The position numbers and the translations under genes are program-made. From assembly GCA_030220185.1 (NCBI GenBank), contig JASPKZ010009852.1, positions 1 through 64,000 on the forward strand: 64,000 bases of DNA, written 5' to 3'. Source of the stretch: Diploptera punctata. Lineage: Eukaryota > Arthropoda > Insecta > Blattodea > Blaberidae. The notes under the pieces were generated by a model, which searched no databases, had not been told where the DNA came from, and saw only the letters and a list, made by a program, of their open reading frames with translations. This document shows positions 35,441 through 47,240 of this stretch, piece after piece. The number at the start of each line of letters is the position of its first letter. Position 1 is the first letter of the stretch.

Positions 35441-35699
35441 GCATTATTGAAATGTACTTCAGTCTGGAACCATGAAGTTTATTTCCAAGGTAAAATGAAT
35501 GATTTCGACGTATTGGAAAATAAATACAACCTGATCCCGCACATGTGGTTATATTTTCTTAAGCTGAACTTGAAAGCTCCGAGGCGCGACCGGCTTAGAA
35601 GGCTTATGGGCTGCCAACGACCCATGGTCTCACATCCATATATATTCATCACAGAGGTGAACTATCATACAAATAAGGCCGTTACACACGATTACTCAA

Positions 35700-36180
35700 T
35701 TGCTCTCAGGACATGGACATTTTAGAGGCTAACTGCACGAGAGAGGGCTTGTCGACTCCCCTCTATGCAACTGTCAGATCGCAGAGGAAGACGACGTGCA
35801 CCGCATGATATACCGCTGCGCCAAGCACGTGGCTATCAGAAGACAACTAGAAATAGCCGTGCTCCTCAGCAACGAGGCCTGGTCTCCTCCTTTGCGGTTC
35901 TGGATGCAGAAAGATAACTACAAGTTGATCGCGGAGTATATCCAAAAAGCTCTATGCACACGAGCTGAAGAAGAGAAGACGAGAAACCCAAAGATAGAAT
36001 AAGTAGAATTTGAACTTAGAATATATCAATATGTATACTAGATAAATTGTAATGTTAAGTTTAGGTTAAGTAGATATATTATTAATACTTCCATCTTATG
36101 TATATTATTATAACATTGTATAAGAAACAAAATTAGATTAAGAAACCATAATGTAATATAACTGTAAACACCTTAGATTA
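35700..36180 (+). mobile_element. LINE 3' end with a CCHC-type motif (I/R1/Jockey-like)
   Basis: The plus frame ending at 36001 reads CNCQIAEEDDVHRMIYRC, then AKHVAIRRQL, the C-x-C...H...C motif at the C-terminus of I/R1/Jockey-type LINEs. After the stop an AT-rich 3' UTR follows. The upstream frame (35447-35725) partly overlaps SINE-D-like sequence and is not clearly coding. Confidence 0.5.
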
Positions 36181-36244
36181 AGTTTCAACTAGCCGCACTC
36201 TGTAAAAGTATAATGAATTAAATAATTAAATAACGCTACATAAT

Positions 36245-36585
36245 AAATAGGGACAAGAGCAGACCTGGAGATATGGGCATTAAGCCCGAGGAAGCCCAGG
36301 GGGATGGTGCTGGGGCTCTTAAAAAAAGCCAGTATAGGGCTGACGAGGTCAGACTTTCGGTTCCTCCATCTATTATATCTGGATGTTTCAACCTGCTGCC
36401 GCTTCGTATTATAGGTATCCAATTTCCACATGATGCTGGGTGGACACTAGTTTCCATTCTGGCCGAAGTTGCCTGATAAAATTTCGTCCCCCCCCCGCAT
36501 GAGGACTCAAAACATCGCAAGTCCCGTAGCTCTGGACGAAGACATGATGCCTTAAACCGTTCGGCAACTCCGCGGAGTGATAATA
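36245..36585 (-). mobile_element. SINE-F, single copy in this window
   Basis: The minus-strand head tccgcggagttgccgaacgg and B-box-like ttttgagtcctc lead into a body of about 250 bp ending in the reverse of gggacaagagcagacctgga. A C-run (36490-36498) interrupts the head-body junction. Confidence 0.55.
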
Positions 36586-36592
36586 GATATGC

Positions 36593-36798
36593 TTTATTTA
36601 CTGATGTAAAAGTCTATCCATGATGTATAGCGATGCGGGCGTATGGGAGGATGATGTAAATTGACCAAGTGCTTCAGTAATCACACATAATATTTCATTA
36701 AGATTTCGTCAGTATAATAAGGTACACCGCCACGTCCTTGGGCCAATCCCACATGTTCCATACTTTCCCTGACTTTCTTCAGTTCTGCATCATTTGAC
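36593..36798 (-). other. Candidate last exon of an unknown gene
   Basis: On the minus strand an acceptor-like ccttgttttcag ends at 36799. It is followed by 38 open codons, with SNDAELKKVRESMEHVGLAQ then GRGGVPYYTDE, and a stop at 36681-36683. A polyadenylation signal AATAAA lies 80 bp downstream (reverse of 36593-36598). I do not recognise the peptide. The same frame upstream meets stops and then a SINE, so no second exon could be linked. It may be an old gene relic or an unknown element. Confidence 0.3.
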
Positions 36799-37042
36799 CT
36801 GAAAACAAGGATGATATCTAGATTTAACGGACCAGGCTTACAACTTCATATAACCAAGCGTTTCGAAAATAGCAGTTCTATTACCATCTATTTTAATTCA
36901 TATTTGTTTACATACTTTCTAACACCTAATTCCATATCGCTTATAAGATCTGGAAGTGTATATAGTAGACTGTGTGTTTGCATTGTTGTGTTTGTCACGT
37001 GTTTTCCGAATAGTTCCACTGATTCTATTTTTAGTCTCTTCT

Positions 37043-37405
37043 ATAATGGCGTACCCAAATATTGAGCCATAGCCTCTCCTTTGTTAGGAGTCACTAGACC
37101 AATTTTAATTTTGCTCATAGACGTCATGGATGACATGCGGTCAACAAACCGACTCAGTGAGACATCTAGGATGTTTGAGATCGGTAAATTTTGCTTAGCG
37201 GCATTTTTTATTCAGGCTTAAGGACTTTTTACGAGCCTAAAATTCTTCAGAGTCGGGACCCATGGCTTAAAGTCCCTCCCGGAGGACTTGCTCCATGGAT
37301 TTTTCCATCCTAAAAAAAAAACCATCGACCACGGCCGGTTCGAACACGCGACCCTCGGAACCAGAGGCAAGGAGCATAACTACTAGTCCACCGCGGCCCA
37401 TATAT
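37043..37405 (-). mobile_element. SINE-C, diverged copy
   Basis: Head tgcggtggactagtagttat-like with B box region ggttcgaacacgcgacc reversed; body ggacccatggcttaaagtcc. The far end matches the copy at 60128-60440 and not the 8241 subtype. An open frame over this end is accidental. Confidence 0.75.
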
Positions 37406-37589
37406 TTTTAGTGGTGCTGTGGAATTATTTTGATTATACAGATTACCCATCCAAGTAATATTTTAGTCGCCTACTAGATGTCTCATTGAGTCGAAGTGCT
37501 GACCACACATGCCACTCACTGACATATATAAGCAAATAAACGTAAATAAATAAATAAATAATAGTAATATTAATAAAAAATAATAGCCT

Positions 37590-37790
37590 CATAATTAGCC
37601 TAATAATGATGATAATGATCTAATAATGATGATAATGTTTATTTTGTCAGAATTAAGACCGTAAGGCCTTCCGTAATACACAACCAGCATAAATATACAA
37701 AATACAAATTAAAATTCTAAATACCAATACGCAAGTTGTAATAAATTATAATAATCATGAAAAATAAGATTATATATTCACTACAACTCT
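37590..37790 (-). mobile_element. CR1-like LINE 3' UTR and tail
   Basis: The minus strand reads ggaaggccttacggtcttaa, then ttctgacaaaataaac and a triplet tail, the tail style of the LINE at 44.2 kb. Confidence 0.55.
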
Positions 37791-37806
37791 TTATGCACTA
37801 AACATA

Positions 37807-37807
37807 C

Positions 37808-37870
<63 letters not shown>

Positions 37871-38045
37871 ACACTACAGCCCTTCTTTTTATACACTGAA
37901 AATACTAATACTTCTGCTATTACTACCATCACCACTACTCTACTACTGCTACTAGTGCTACTACTGCTACTGGTCCTGCTTCTACTAATACTACCACTAC
38001 TCTACTACTACTACTGCTACTAGTACTACTACTGCTACTACTAAG
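37807..38045. repeat. (AAT)n and (CTA)-rich microsatellites
   Basis: AAT triplets to 37870, then a tract of imperfect ctactgctacta repeats from about 37910. Confidence 0.9.
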
Positions 38046-38429
38046 AGTAATAATAAACTTTCAAAAACAACAAATTTATACATGTACATTATAGACCATA
38101 AAGATAATATTTAAACCAAAGTTAAAGCAAATATAAATTTAGTTTTCTTTTAACTGATCCTAACATCCGGCAGTTGAGGAATGCTGACCCGCATGTCACC
38201 TTATACAGATTGAATGATCTGTGTAATTGGCACATATGGATGTGATACCTGGAGCCGGATGATAGGCCAAGGATCTTCTAGGCATGCAATGCTATAGAGT
38301 TTAGTTTTTAACTAGTTACAAAAGGTTTTGTTTAATACCGACTGGACGGCCGCAGTGTTGTGAGAGTTACATGGAATAAAGATAACTAGTGTTCACCATG
38401 TATAACACATCACCACACTTATCTCACTT

Positions 38430-39200
38430 TATATTATGTTAGACATTGGTAGTTTTAAATTGTATTTTATTTTATTTGACATTGTACTGGACGTTTTATT
38501 ATTATCATATATGTACCGGTATATAAAAAGAAAATCGGTTGACAAACAGAGGAGAAAAAAGGTACTTAACTGTTTTGTGTCGAAGGTAGGGAAAGAAACT
38601 GTTTCTAAAATGTTTATTGAAAACACTAAAACTCTTCAATAGCTACTAAAAATTCGGTTTACTTGGCCATAATCCTAATTGAATCAGAACTTTTTATACC
38701 TCACCAGATATTTATTTATGTTGGAGTGTAACTGATGATGGGGTGATAGTATTATAAATTAGCACCCAGAATTGTGAGGAATTTTGGTAGCTACAATAAA
38801 CAGCGGCTCCACATTGAGAAAACCAGCTATAACGGCTGGTGGACCCGACATGCTGACCACATGGCACCACAACAGTGGCAGGATTATAGTTTATCTCTGT
38901 GATTAACACATGCACATGTATTACTTCCCCATAGTTTAAATGGGAGCTTTGGCGGTGAAGTTTGTTGCCTTGCAGTTAAAAACGGCAGATTTTTTTGACA
39001 TGGCCTTTGTATATCAAATTATTTTCTGGAAGATATTTAACTCTTACGTAGTGGAGATTTCCCATAAACACTGCCTTGGAGTTAAAAACGGCAGAACTAA
39101 CTGTTTCAAATTTTTTATTGATAACACTAAAGCTCGTCAATAGTTACTAAAACAAATCGGTTGACAAACAGAGGAGAAAATCTTCAAGAGGAGAAAATGT
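38430..39200. repeat. Diverged duplicated block interrupted by SINE-D
   Basis: The phrases atcggttgacaaacagagga and tattgaaaacactaaa occur near 38535-38640 and again, diverged, near 39110-39180. ttaaaaacggcag occurs twice (38976, 39082). The origin is unclear. Confidence 0.45.
38735..38915 (-). mobile_element. SINE-D fragment
   Basis: agcggctccacattgagaaa and ccagctataacggctggtgg are shared (reversed) with 19745-20000. Confidence 0.65.
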
Positions 39201-39639
39201 TACTTAACTGTCTTATCTTTGCCTATTCATATATGAATTTGTAGCTTTATCTACCTTACTAGTTTTTTTGTGGAAAATTAGCATAAAATAACCTAAATCA
39301 GTAATATCGGTGATTGGCATTTATTCCATATCATTAGAGATAGAACAATTCCTTCGTAAACATGATATCAGCTTTTGGTTGATACGCCCATTGTACATGA
39401 CGCCCATTGTACCGTCTGGTTACAGCAACAGTTTAGAATAACCTCTTCACATTGGTTATATTTCACTCCAAATATTCCGAACAGTAAATGTGCAACTTTT
39501 ATATTCCACCGAAGTATACTTTGTTTATTTTTTTTTTAATTTCTATCTTTGTCGTTTTCTTTCGTTTACACTGTTCTTCCTTTTTGTTTTACCTTTGTTA
39601 ACCTTTTTATCTTATTCATACATGCAAACACAAGACTGG
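39201..39639. other. Intergenic DNA, no gene seen
   Basis: No supported feature. Confidence 0.35.
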
Positions 39640-39745
39640 ACACACACCCAGACCCAAGGTGGAGATTTAAAATCCCCTACCCCGCCGGGAATCGAACCCG
39701 GGTCGCTGGAGTGGAAGGCTCTACCGACCACGCCACGACGACGAC
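39640..39745 (-). mobile_element. SINE-E
   Basis: Reverse of the copy at 33925: cacccagacccaaggtggag, cgggaatcgaacccgg, then ccacgccacgacgacgac. Confidence 0.8.
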
Positions 39746-39869
39746 TTTTCTGAATCATGCTCTTGTTTACATGTGACCGCTGTTCAGAGTGACCTCTATG
39801 CTATGTGTCTAAAACTTAGTCAACCTCGCGTCATTTTAAAGAGAGGTTTCATCTCTATACTGTTGTCTC

Positions 39870-40074
39870 CCTGGCTTAACTTTGCAAGAAATTTGTAGAA
39901 AGAGACAGCTCTCACTCGCACCAGTGTTGCCGGTGTTTCTTCACCAGTTGTAATAGGTAAGGGAGAAGAGGAAAAACGCCAGGAATGTTTCGAAAACTTT
40001 CTCTTGTAACTGAGCGAAAGCGGTCAAGAATCTACCCTTATATCTCCATCTCTCTCTTTGCCAAGTTAAGCCAG
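39870..40074. repeat. Inverted repeat, 18-bp arms
   Basis: cctggcttaactttgcaa (39870-39887) pairs with ttgccaagttaagccagg (40057-40074) with one mismatch, enclosing about 170 bp of relatively GC-rich sequence. It could be a small MITE. Confidence 0.5.
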
Positions 40075-41149
40075 GTGTATAATAATTTCAATTTACTGTA
40101 AACAAACTTGCATGAGGCATTTCTTCACCGACACCATCTATTGGGAGAACAGTGGTGCTACTTTTACCCGTCATATGACTGGATTGTGTACGGAACTGTC
40201 ATCGATTGAAACGTTGTTTTTGGTCAACATCGTATATGGGAAATAAGATGGAATACAAGGTAAGATGGTAGCAATGATTATTTATGCAAACAAATATGGG
40301 TCTACCTAGTCAGACGTTTACTATTTTTTCCATGATGTCTATTTATATCCTTTGTTTATAATTTCATTACAAATAGAATTTATTCTCAATGCTGACTCAC
40401 CTGAAATTCTGTTCTTTTTTATTATTATTATTACATCCTTAATGGCAAATGTATGATTTTTTCATTAAACTCTTGAAAACATTCAAGTGATTTGATTCTC
40501 TCCGCTTTTCAAATTCTTTACTTTCCAATGTTTTATTATTATACAGAAGCGGTCATTTTAAAAGACTAAAATTCCAACGTATTCTTCATTGCGCATGCGT
40601 AAGAATATAACAACGCTCATTAAATCTATTAAAATATTTTAATTATATATTTTAAAATTCTCCTATATAACTTATATAGACATATGCTAGATAATAGATA
40701 ATTTTATTTTACTATTTTCTCTATTTCGAGTGTTAGAGAGAACTCTTCTTACACACTTAAGGTAAAATAATTATTCGACCAATGAAAATAGTCTTACATC
40801 TGCTTTGTTTACATTACAACTGGAACAAAGTTTGGAAGAGGAATACTTACGATATATGATATCATATGATTGTTATTTTGTAATAATTTATTATAGTTAG
40901 CAAACTTCAGGAAAGGATGTTCTATTTCATAACGCATTGCTAAGTATACTAATACAGCAACATGTTTTTCATTTTATATCTAACAATAAAGACACCTTTT
41001 GTAATGACATACATGTGTCAACTAATGGGAAGTTTTGCAACGAAAGTAGATAAAAGTTATTTAAGATGGCAGTTAATTTAACAGAAGTTCTTGTGTTTAA
41101 ATCTATGTATTTTATATTTAAATCTATACATTGTTACAACCACATATAA
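40075..41149. other. Intergenic DNA, no gene seen
   Basis: No supported feature. Confidence 0.4.
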
Positions 41150-41310
41150 CAGCTCACTGGTAGCGTTTGAGACTTGTATTCGGAAGGTCCTGAGTTGAAA
41201 TCCCGGGCTGACTTTTCTAACGTTTTCTAGTGGTTTTCCTCAGTTGTGAAAGTAAATGGTTAGTTGTAATTTCATCATCACATTCAATTTCAATCCAAAT
41301 ATTTTTTTCC
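41150..41310 (+). mobile_element. SINE-G
   Basis: tRNA-like head with cagctcactggtagcgtttg and a B-box-like gagttgaaatccc; body ctagtggttttcctcagttg. A minus-strand copy lies at 52205-52345. Its end is cut by the following LINE-RTE fragment. Confidence 0.6.
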
Positions 41311-41625
41311 AGAACTGCATGGTGTCTATAGGAAGTCAGATATAATAACAACAGTTATGTCTCGTAGACTGCGATGGGCAGGACATGTTGCGCGTATGGG
41401 GAATGAAAGACGCGCATGGAAGCTTCTTGTAGGAAAACCAGAGGGAAAACGCCCAGTTGGTAGACCAAGAATGAGGTGGGAGAATAACATTAACTATGAT
41501 CTGAGGAAGTAGATTATACAGGGAATGATTGGAAAGCATTGGCTCAGGATAGGGATATATGGAGAGCTTATGTCCGCGCGACCATGTACCTACGGGTTCG
41601 GTAGTGCCAGTGAGTTAGTTAGTTT
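41311..41625 (+). mobile_element. LINE-RTE fragment, 5'-truncated
   Basis: About 300 bp that closely match the 3' end of the full-length element, including the coding for RRLRWAGHVARMGNERRAW and the tail after gtgccagtgag. Confidence 0.9.
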
Positions 41626-41629
41626 ATAA

Positions 41630-42515
41630 TTTTTTCAGGTATTCTGAAATTCACATGATTAATCTGTGACCCTTTCTGAATAACAATATGTTGTATTATA
41701 ATTTCTCACTTGCAACCGGAAAAACTGTGGAGTCAAAAGTCAGGTTTGACAACTGCTTTGGTCTACAAATAACACCATTTCCTCTATAAACAAAAAGTTC
41801 CACCTTATATTCCCGATCTGCTTGGAATTCCTATTTGAAATGTTTTAAAGTTCCTTCTAAATGCAAGACAAATGTCAGGAAATAATGCCTACAAATTTTC
41901 TGAAAATTATCGTCAATCATATTCTTAATAAATTTAGAGAAGAGTTATCATGTGACAAGTGAGAGTATCCAGAGACGCAATATGGTGTTTAGGATGTGTC
42001 TAAGAGTCTAGGTGTCTTTTTATTCTATTAAATATTGATTGAGAGTAGTTTTCGCCAAAGTTAAAGTACATATTATCATACCGGATGTCGTGATATTGAG
42101 AGAATTGCAAATGGGACGCCAAGCGTTTGTATGGTTATAGAGAGGACATTGAAGTAAAAGCGACTATAAGTAAGATAAATTAAGAAAAGTTATACTGAGG
42201 ATTATATAGTATCCACATTTGACCTGTTTAATTTTGCCATACGTGTTATATTTGCATGAACTCCAATCGAACGGATGTATTCCGAGAACCACTCCCGACC
42301 TGCGGGCCATGTAGTACCATACTTCATCATGTAATCTTCCCCTCTGGCATAGAGAATAGAAATTGCAGATACGTGTAGATACCGATGGCTACACTAAATA
42401 CCAGAACGTGGTGTTATTAGGTTACATTGTTTACATAATTCCTAGCACACATATCAACTCTTTTTTTATTTTTTTATTTTTGTCAGCATGTTCCGTCACA
42501 AAGAAAGTAATATGA
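41630..42515. other. Intergenic DNA, no gene seen
   Basis: No supported feature. Confidence 0.4.
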
Positions 42516-42517
42516 TT

Positions 42518-43690
42518 ATCTTTTGCAGACGATTTAGCGCTTCTGGCACTTTGCGAAAATGATTTGCAACGATCAATTTATTGTTATTTTTCTTCGGCTT
42601 TCCCCCACTTATAGGTTTGCCGTCTTCAGTTTCCATTTATCTCTATCATTCCAATCTCCCTCTTCCAAATTCCTATCCTCCATTATTGTTCTGACGTAGG
42701 TCTTCCATTTACATCTTGGTCTGCCACGTTTATTTCTTCCAGGGGGTGACCATTGGTATATATTTTTTTGGCCATCTTTCATTTTCCATTCTTTGTACAT
42801 GACCATACCATTTAAGCGTTTGATTTTCAATCCTCTTAACAACAGATGTGGTGACCTTCATTTCTCTCCAAAGGAATTCATTTCTTATTTTATCCTGTCT
42901 TGTTTTTTGGAGGCTTCTTCTAAAATAATCGAATTCAACTGTTCTAATTTTATTCTTTTGTAATTCCGTCAAAGACCAAGTTTCGCTTTCATATGACAAA
43001 ACATTCTGTTTTATGGACCGAAACGATCAATTTATAATTTATAAAAAAACAGCTGCCAAATTTAATATGGAAATATCAATTAAAACTAAAATTATGGCGT
43101 TTCATGGGAAGGACCCCATACAAAGTAAAATCTGTCTCCAGAATAAAATTTTAGAGAGATCTAATCAATTTAAATACCTTGGATATTATCTCTCTATCTG
43201 GGATGAAAAGGATATCCCTGAAAAAAATACTAGTTATAATAGAAGATTGGGAATTATTAATCAAGTTATGAAACCATCCCTTGTACAAAAAACACCAGAT
43301 TACGTTTATATAACACTTTGGCTAGACCAGTGTTGATCTATGGTAGTGAAGCATGGACACTAAAAAGACAACATGAAAGCAGAATAACGGCTTGTGAAGT
43401 GAGATTCATGCGCAGAACAGCGGGTTACACCAGATGGGATCAGAAAAGGAACACCGATATCTTGAAAGAATTGAAGACTACGCCAATTTTGGAATATATT
43501 AAACAGTACCAACTAAATTGGAAACACTATCTTGAAAGAATGAGTTCAAATCGGATTCCCAAACCTGTTTATAATTATATATCAAGAGGACGAAGATCTC
43601 TGGGCCGTCCTATGAAACGCTGGAGGGAAAATTTTCTATAGGATCGTAACAGGCCTTGGCCTAATACTTGGAAGGAAGAAGAAGAAGAAG
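42518..43690 (+). mobile_element. LINE-B copy, split by another LINE
   Basis: It starts in the RT palm (ttttgcagacgatttagcgc), is interrupted at 42581, resumes at 43022 with KIMAFHGKDP, then shifts frame near 43317 to VLIYGSEAWTLKRQHE and ends with GRRSLGRPMKRW and a (gaa)n tail. It is closely similar to the copy at 31347. Confidence 0.85.
42582..43021 (-). mobile_element. LINE C-terminal fragment inserted in LINE-B
   Basis: The minus strand reads YESETWSLTELQKNK, QTLKWYGHVQRM, then RGRPRCKWKTYVRTIM. This is an RTE-type LINE C-terminus of a different family. It is bounded by 14-bp direct repeats aacgatcaatttat (42568-42581 and 43022-43035). Confidence 0.8.
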
Positions 43691-43840
43691 GTAATACTAC
43701 ATGCTTTAATTTACAAAATTATTTGCATACAATTATATACAAACAAATTATTTTGTCTTCATTAATTTTCTATGGCCACTTGTAATTGTTTTTTATTTAT
43801 TTGTTCCACTTATTGATTTGGCTTTGTTTTGCTCTGAACA

Positions 43841-44313
43841 AGATCACAAGACTCTTCTTTACTTTTGATACCACAACACAGGACCTGTCTGTACTCTGAA
43901 TCTTACACAATATCTATGGCTAGAGCATGGAACTCACTTCCCAGTCATGTTAGGGACTGTCAATCGCTATCATTATTTAAATCCAAATTAACTGATATCT
44001 TAAGTTCGACACAATGAAAACATTAACTGCATAACAACTATATAGAGCATTCCATTAATAATCATGTAGGAAGCTACTTACTTTATTTTATATCATTTTA
44101 ATTTTATTACATTCTATGTTTTTGTTAGTATTAGCTAGTATTAGATAACATCATCATTGTATTTTGTTTAGTCTCTATTTTAATATCTTAAAATTATAAT
44201 ATGTACGTAATTTTTGTATAATTTTACTATTCGCTGGTTGAGTGGAAGAGAAGGCCTTATGACCTTAACTCTGCCAGCTAAAATAAATTATTATTATTAT
44301 TATTATTATTATG

Positions 44314-44388
<75 letters not shown>
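43841..44388 (+). mobile_element. CR1-like LINE 3' end with (TTA)n tail
   Basis: Frame 43841-44017 reads RTCLYSESYTISMARAWNSL, then PSHVRDCQSLSLFKSKL, the CR1/L2-type C-terminal segment. The 3' UTR carries ggttgagtggaagagaaggc and ends in about 35 TTA units. It is the best-preserved 3' end of the family also seen at 3.0-5.9 kb. Confidence 0.8.
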
Positions 44389-44469
44389 GTCTGACTAAAT
44401 GTATGGAATTAATGCATGATATTAATTCAACTGTGTACTCCTGAACTAGTCTTACTTTATCGAATGTTC

Positions 44470-45260
44470 ATTTACCATATTTGTTTTTTTTAGTAGTAGT
44501 AGGACTTTATTAGACAAAAAGTAAGATATTTACAATATTATTTACAAATATGAGTCGCACGGGCAGTAAGCCGTACGTGCTGTTGACAGTCCGTTACAAT
44601 AAAGTAATAATTGGTACTAGTGTAAAGAAAAATAAACAAACAAAAAAGCAATAACATTACAATTACATAAAGAAAACACAATAATATTACAATTAAATAA
44701 TAACACAATAGCATTATACACTAAAAAAATAGCATTACAATTACATAAAGAAAACACAATAATATTACAATTAAATAATAACATAATAGCATTATACACT
44801 AATTAATTTATATATAATTATTAAGAATTAATGGTATTGCAATACCATATTTGTTAATCATGTTGTTCTTAAATAACCGTCTTTCTGTTTCTAGTTTTGT
44901 ACATTCAAACAATAGATGATCTATGGTTTGTTCTGAGTTTCCGCATGTACACAATGGGTTCCTTTTATTTTAAAACGATAGTAATAACTGTTTATTTTAC
45001 CGTGGCCTGTTAAGAAAGTAGTTATTTGTCCAGTTAAAGGTAAGTTTAATTTCAATCTTTCCTTCACAGTACGTAAAAAGGATTTTGTCACTGCACCTTT
45101 TGTGGTGTTTCTCAATCATTTTCCCACTTATTTGCACTTATTGATTGCAATTCACTTAAAACTATGCTGGCTGGTTTATGGTCGTAACACACTGGAAGTT
45201 CTCTGTTCCCTGCTGCTTGTTTAGCAATCTCGTTGCTATCATTCCCGTTGTGATATCAAC
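44470..45260 (-). mobile_element. LINE 3' end with RNase H-like and CCHC traces (I/R1-like)
   Basis: The minus strand around 45260-44850 reads NEIAKQAAGNRELPV, LTGQITTFLTGHGK, then in a shifted frame a C-x-C...H...C motif (CTCGNSEQT then DHLLFEC). This is the C-terminus of I/R1-type LINEs. The 3' UTR carries a 78-bp tandem duplication (about 44656-44810) and ends in a CTA-triplet tail near 44493. Confidence 0.65.
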
Positions 45261-45340
45261 TCATGTGTTGAATAATAAAAGAGCACATGGGAAATAATAG
45301 ATTACCAGTGTTATTTTCAGGGTACTTATATTCTTGCTGT

Positions 45341-45690
45341 CGGCCCCGGTGGTTATGTTCCTTGCCTCTAGTCCCGATGGTCGCGGATTCAAACTCGGCC
45401 GGGATCAATGGATTTCAGTATGGAAAAATGCAAGGGACAAGTCCTATGGAAGGACTTTAATTCGTGGACCCCGAATCTGGAGATTTTAAAGGCTCGTAAA
45501 AGAACCTAAAACTTATATTAGTGCCTCTGAGCAAAATTTAACTGATTTATCCATTCAAATAATATATTAGTTGCATACTAGATGTCTCATCGGAGCTACG
45601 TTCTGATCACATGCCACTCATTGTCATGTGTAGGGAAATGAGCGTAACTAAATTAGTCTGGTCAAGAAATTCCGCCAGGGATGGAGTACG
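45341..45690 (+). mobile_element. SINE-C, diverged copy
   Basis: tRNA-like head cggccccggtggttatgttc and gcggattcaaactcgg; body gaaggactttaattcgtgg to actaaattagtctgg. Confidence 0.7.
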
Positions 45691-46139
45691 TACTAGGATT
45701 CATCAATTAAATTTCATGGAGGTCCATTTTCAAAATAGAAAATTAAATCGAGGTCCGGAACCACAGTTGATTAAATATATTAAGCTTTTATTAAGTAATT
45801 AATATTATAAGGAAATTATTTAAATTGTGTGTATGAATTGCACAAATTAAACAAAAACACGTGATAAATTCTAAAAGGATACAGCACAGTAGTACACAGT
45901 TATTAGTTATAATGATTATTAATAAGTTTATGATCAACTTAACATATGGTTAGAGCAATATTTAGAATATCTCACTTCGTGTTTTTCACGATACGAGGTT
46001 TCAAACGGAATCCCGTTCTCTTCAGTCAAATCTACGACCATAAGCAGTACTGCCAACCGAGCAAAACAATAATACTATCATGACATGAAATTTAGTAAAC
46101 TGGTTGTATTCGATGTTTAACAGGTTTTAAAAATTTGTA
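45691..46139. other. Intergenic DNA, possibly internal to a hAT-like element
   Basis: No gene is visible. gaggtccggaacc near 45751 echoes ggtccggaaac near 46158. Confidence 0.3.
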
Positions 46140-46218
46140 TTAATTCGATATTTAACCGGTCCGGAAACGAAAGCCCCAGGGTCCGGATCCGGACCGCGGT
46201 CCGCCAATTAGTGACCCC
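46140..46218. repeat. hAT-like terminal sequence
   Basis: Read on the minus strand it starts caggggtcactaattgg and then reads cggaccgcggtccgg, the style of hAT element ends (CAGGGGT). I did not find its partner end. Confidence 0.35.
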
Positions 46219-46589
46219 TGTACTACACTGTACTACTCTCACATGTATCGCTACATTCGGTTCTGTCACTAAACATTTTATTTAACGACGTTTTTAACTT
46301 TAGGTTATTAACGTAACAGTTTAAAGCTGGATGTGAAAGAGCTGACAAATTTTGTTCACAAAATCTTATTTCAGGCTTGATTACACTGGTTAACATGATT
46401 TTTGTCTCACGAGTACCAATAGTTGTACTTAATGTAGTTTTATTATTGTTTTCAAATATGTATTCGGAGTTTCTCCATCGCCCACAGTTTTTTTTTTAAT
46501 TTCAAGTAGTGGATTTAAATAATTATTTTTTAATTAACGTTTTTTTCGTCATTTGTCCATTGTAAAATAAAACCAAATGAGTTAACTCA

Positions 46590-46919
46590 AATTATTTCAG
46601 CTATAGAAAAGAGATATCAAGGCAAATGGAATCCTAATATGCTGGCCGATTATTGTTGGATCATCATGAGGGATGCTCTACGGGCGAAATAGCAGAAATT
46701 GCCATTTCTTACTTTCTAGGCGAACCCGAATGTTCGAATATTGTGTAGTTACGAACTATGCCGGCGGAGTTACGAATGTAGAAAATATTAAAGTGTTTGA
46801 AACCTTGCGTGATGGAGGAAACCCGATATCATATTTGAATTCAGGAGAAAAATAACTATCAAAATAACATATTTTTCTTTCTGAGACAAAAAAAAAGTTC
46901 TTTTTTTTGTTGCCCAGTG
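46590..46919 (+). mobile_element. CACTG-element fragment with transposase C-terminus
   Basis: The plus strand reads IEKRYQGKWNPNMLADYCW, matching the C-terminal block of the gene at 3415-5164, right after an acceptor-like attatttcag. The fragment ends with tgttgcccagtg (46908-46919), an 11/12 match to the terminal repeat of the full element. Confidence 0.75.
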
Positions 46920-46988
46920 AATTTTACATGCCATTCTGTGACGCAGGACCTACAACTTTATTTCCCTCCGAAAGTAGTTATACTCATT

Positions 46989-46990
<2 letters not shown>
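46920..46990 (-). mobile_element. SINE-I fragment
   Basis: ctgtgacgcaggacctacaa, then ctttatttccctccgaaagt matches the central SINE-I part. Confidence 0.45.
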
Positions 46991-47043
<53 letters not shown>

Positions 47044-47044
47044 A

Positions 47045-47172
47045 TATGGTTATGATAAGAAAAATAATGCCTGGACGGGATTCGAACCCGGATCTCTGAG
47101 TCTGTACCTCAGCGTGATATCCATTACACTACCAGGCGAATCCAATTCAAACACTTATTTTTCTTATATATG
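47045..47172 (-). repeat. Mini-element with a tRNA-like core, second copy
   Basis: Reverse copy of the element at 21320. Its tRNA-like core is better preserved: the anticodon stem ctgag/ctcag pairs fully, the loop is gtacaga, and the T-arm is ccgggttcgaatcccg. The same aagaaaaata frames surround it, and (TA)n tracts lie on both sides. Confidence 0.65.
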
Positions 47173-47182
47173 TATTATACTC

Positions 47183-47240
<58 letters not shown>

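Noticed and set aside
37043..37140. Minus-strand frame starting MSSMTSMSKIKIGLV, in frame with the candidate exon at 36681-36798
   Set aside because: It aligns with the far end of SINE-C (compare 60340-60440), so it is not the N-terminus of a host gene.
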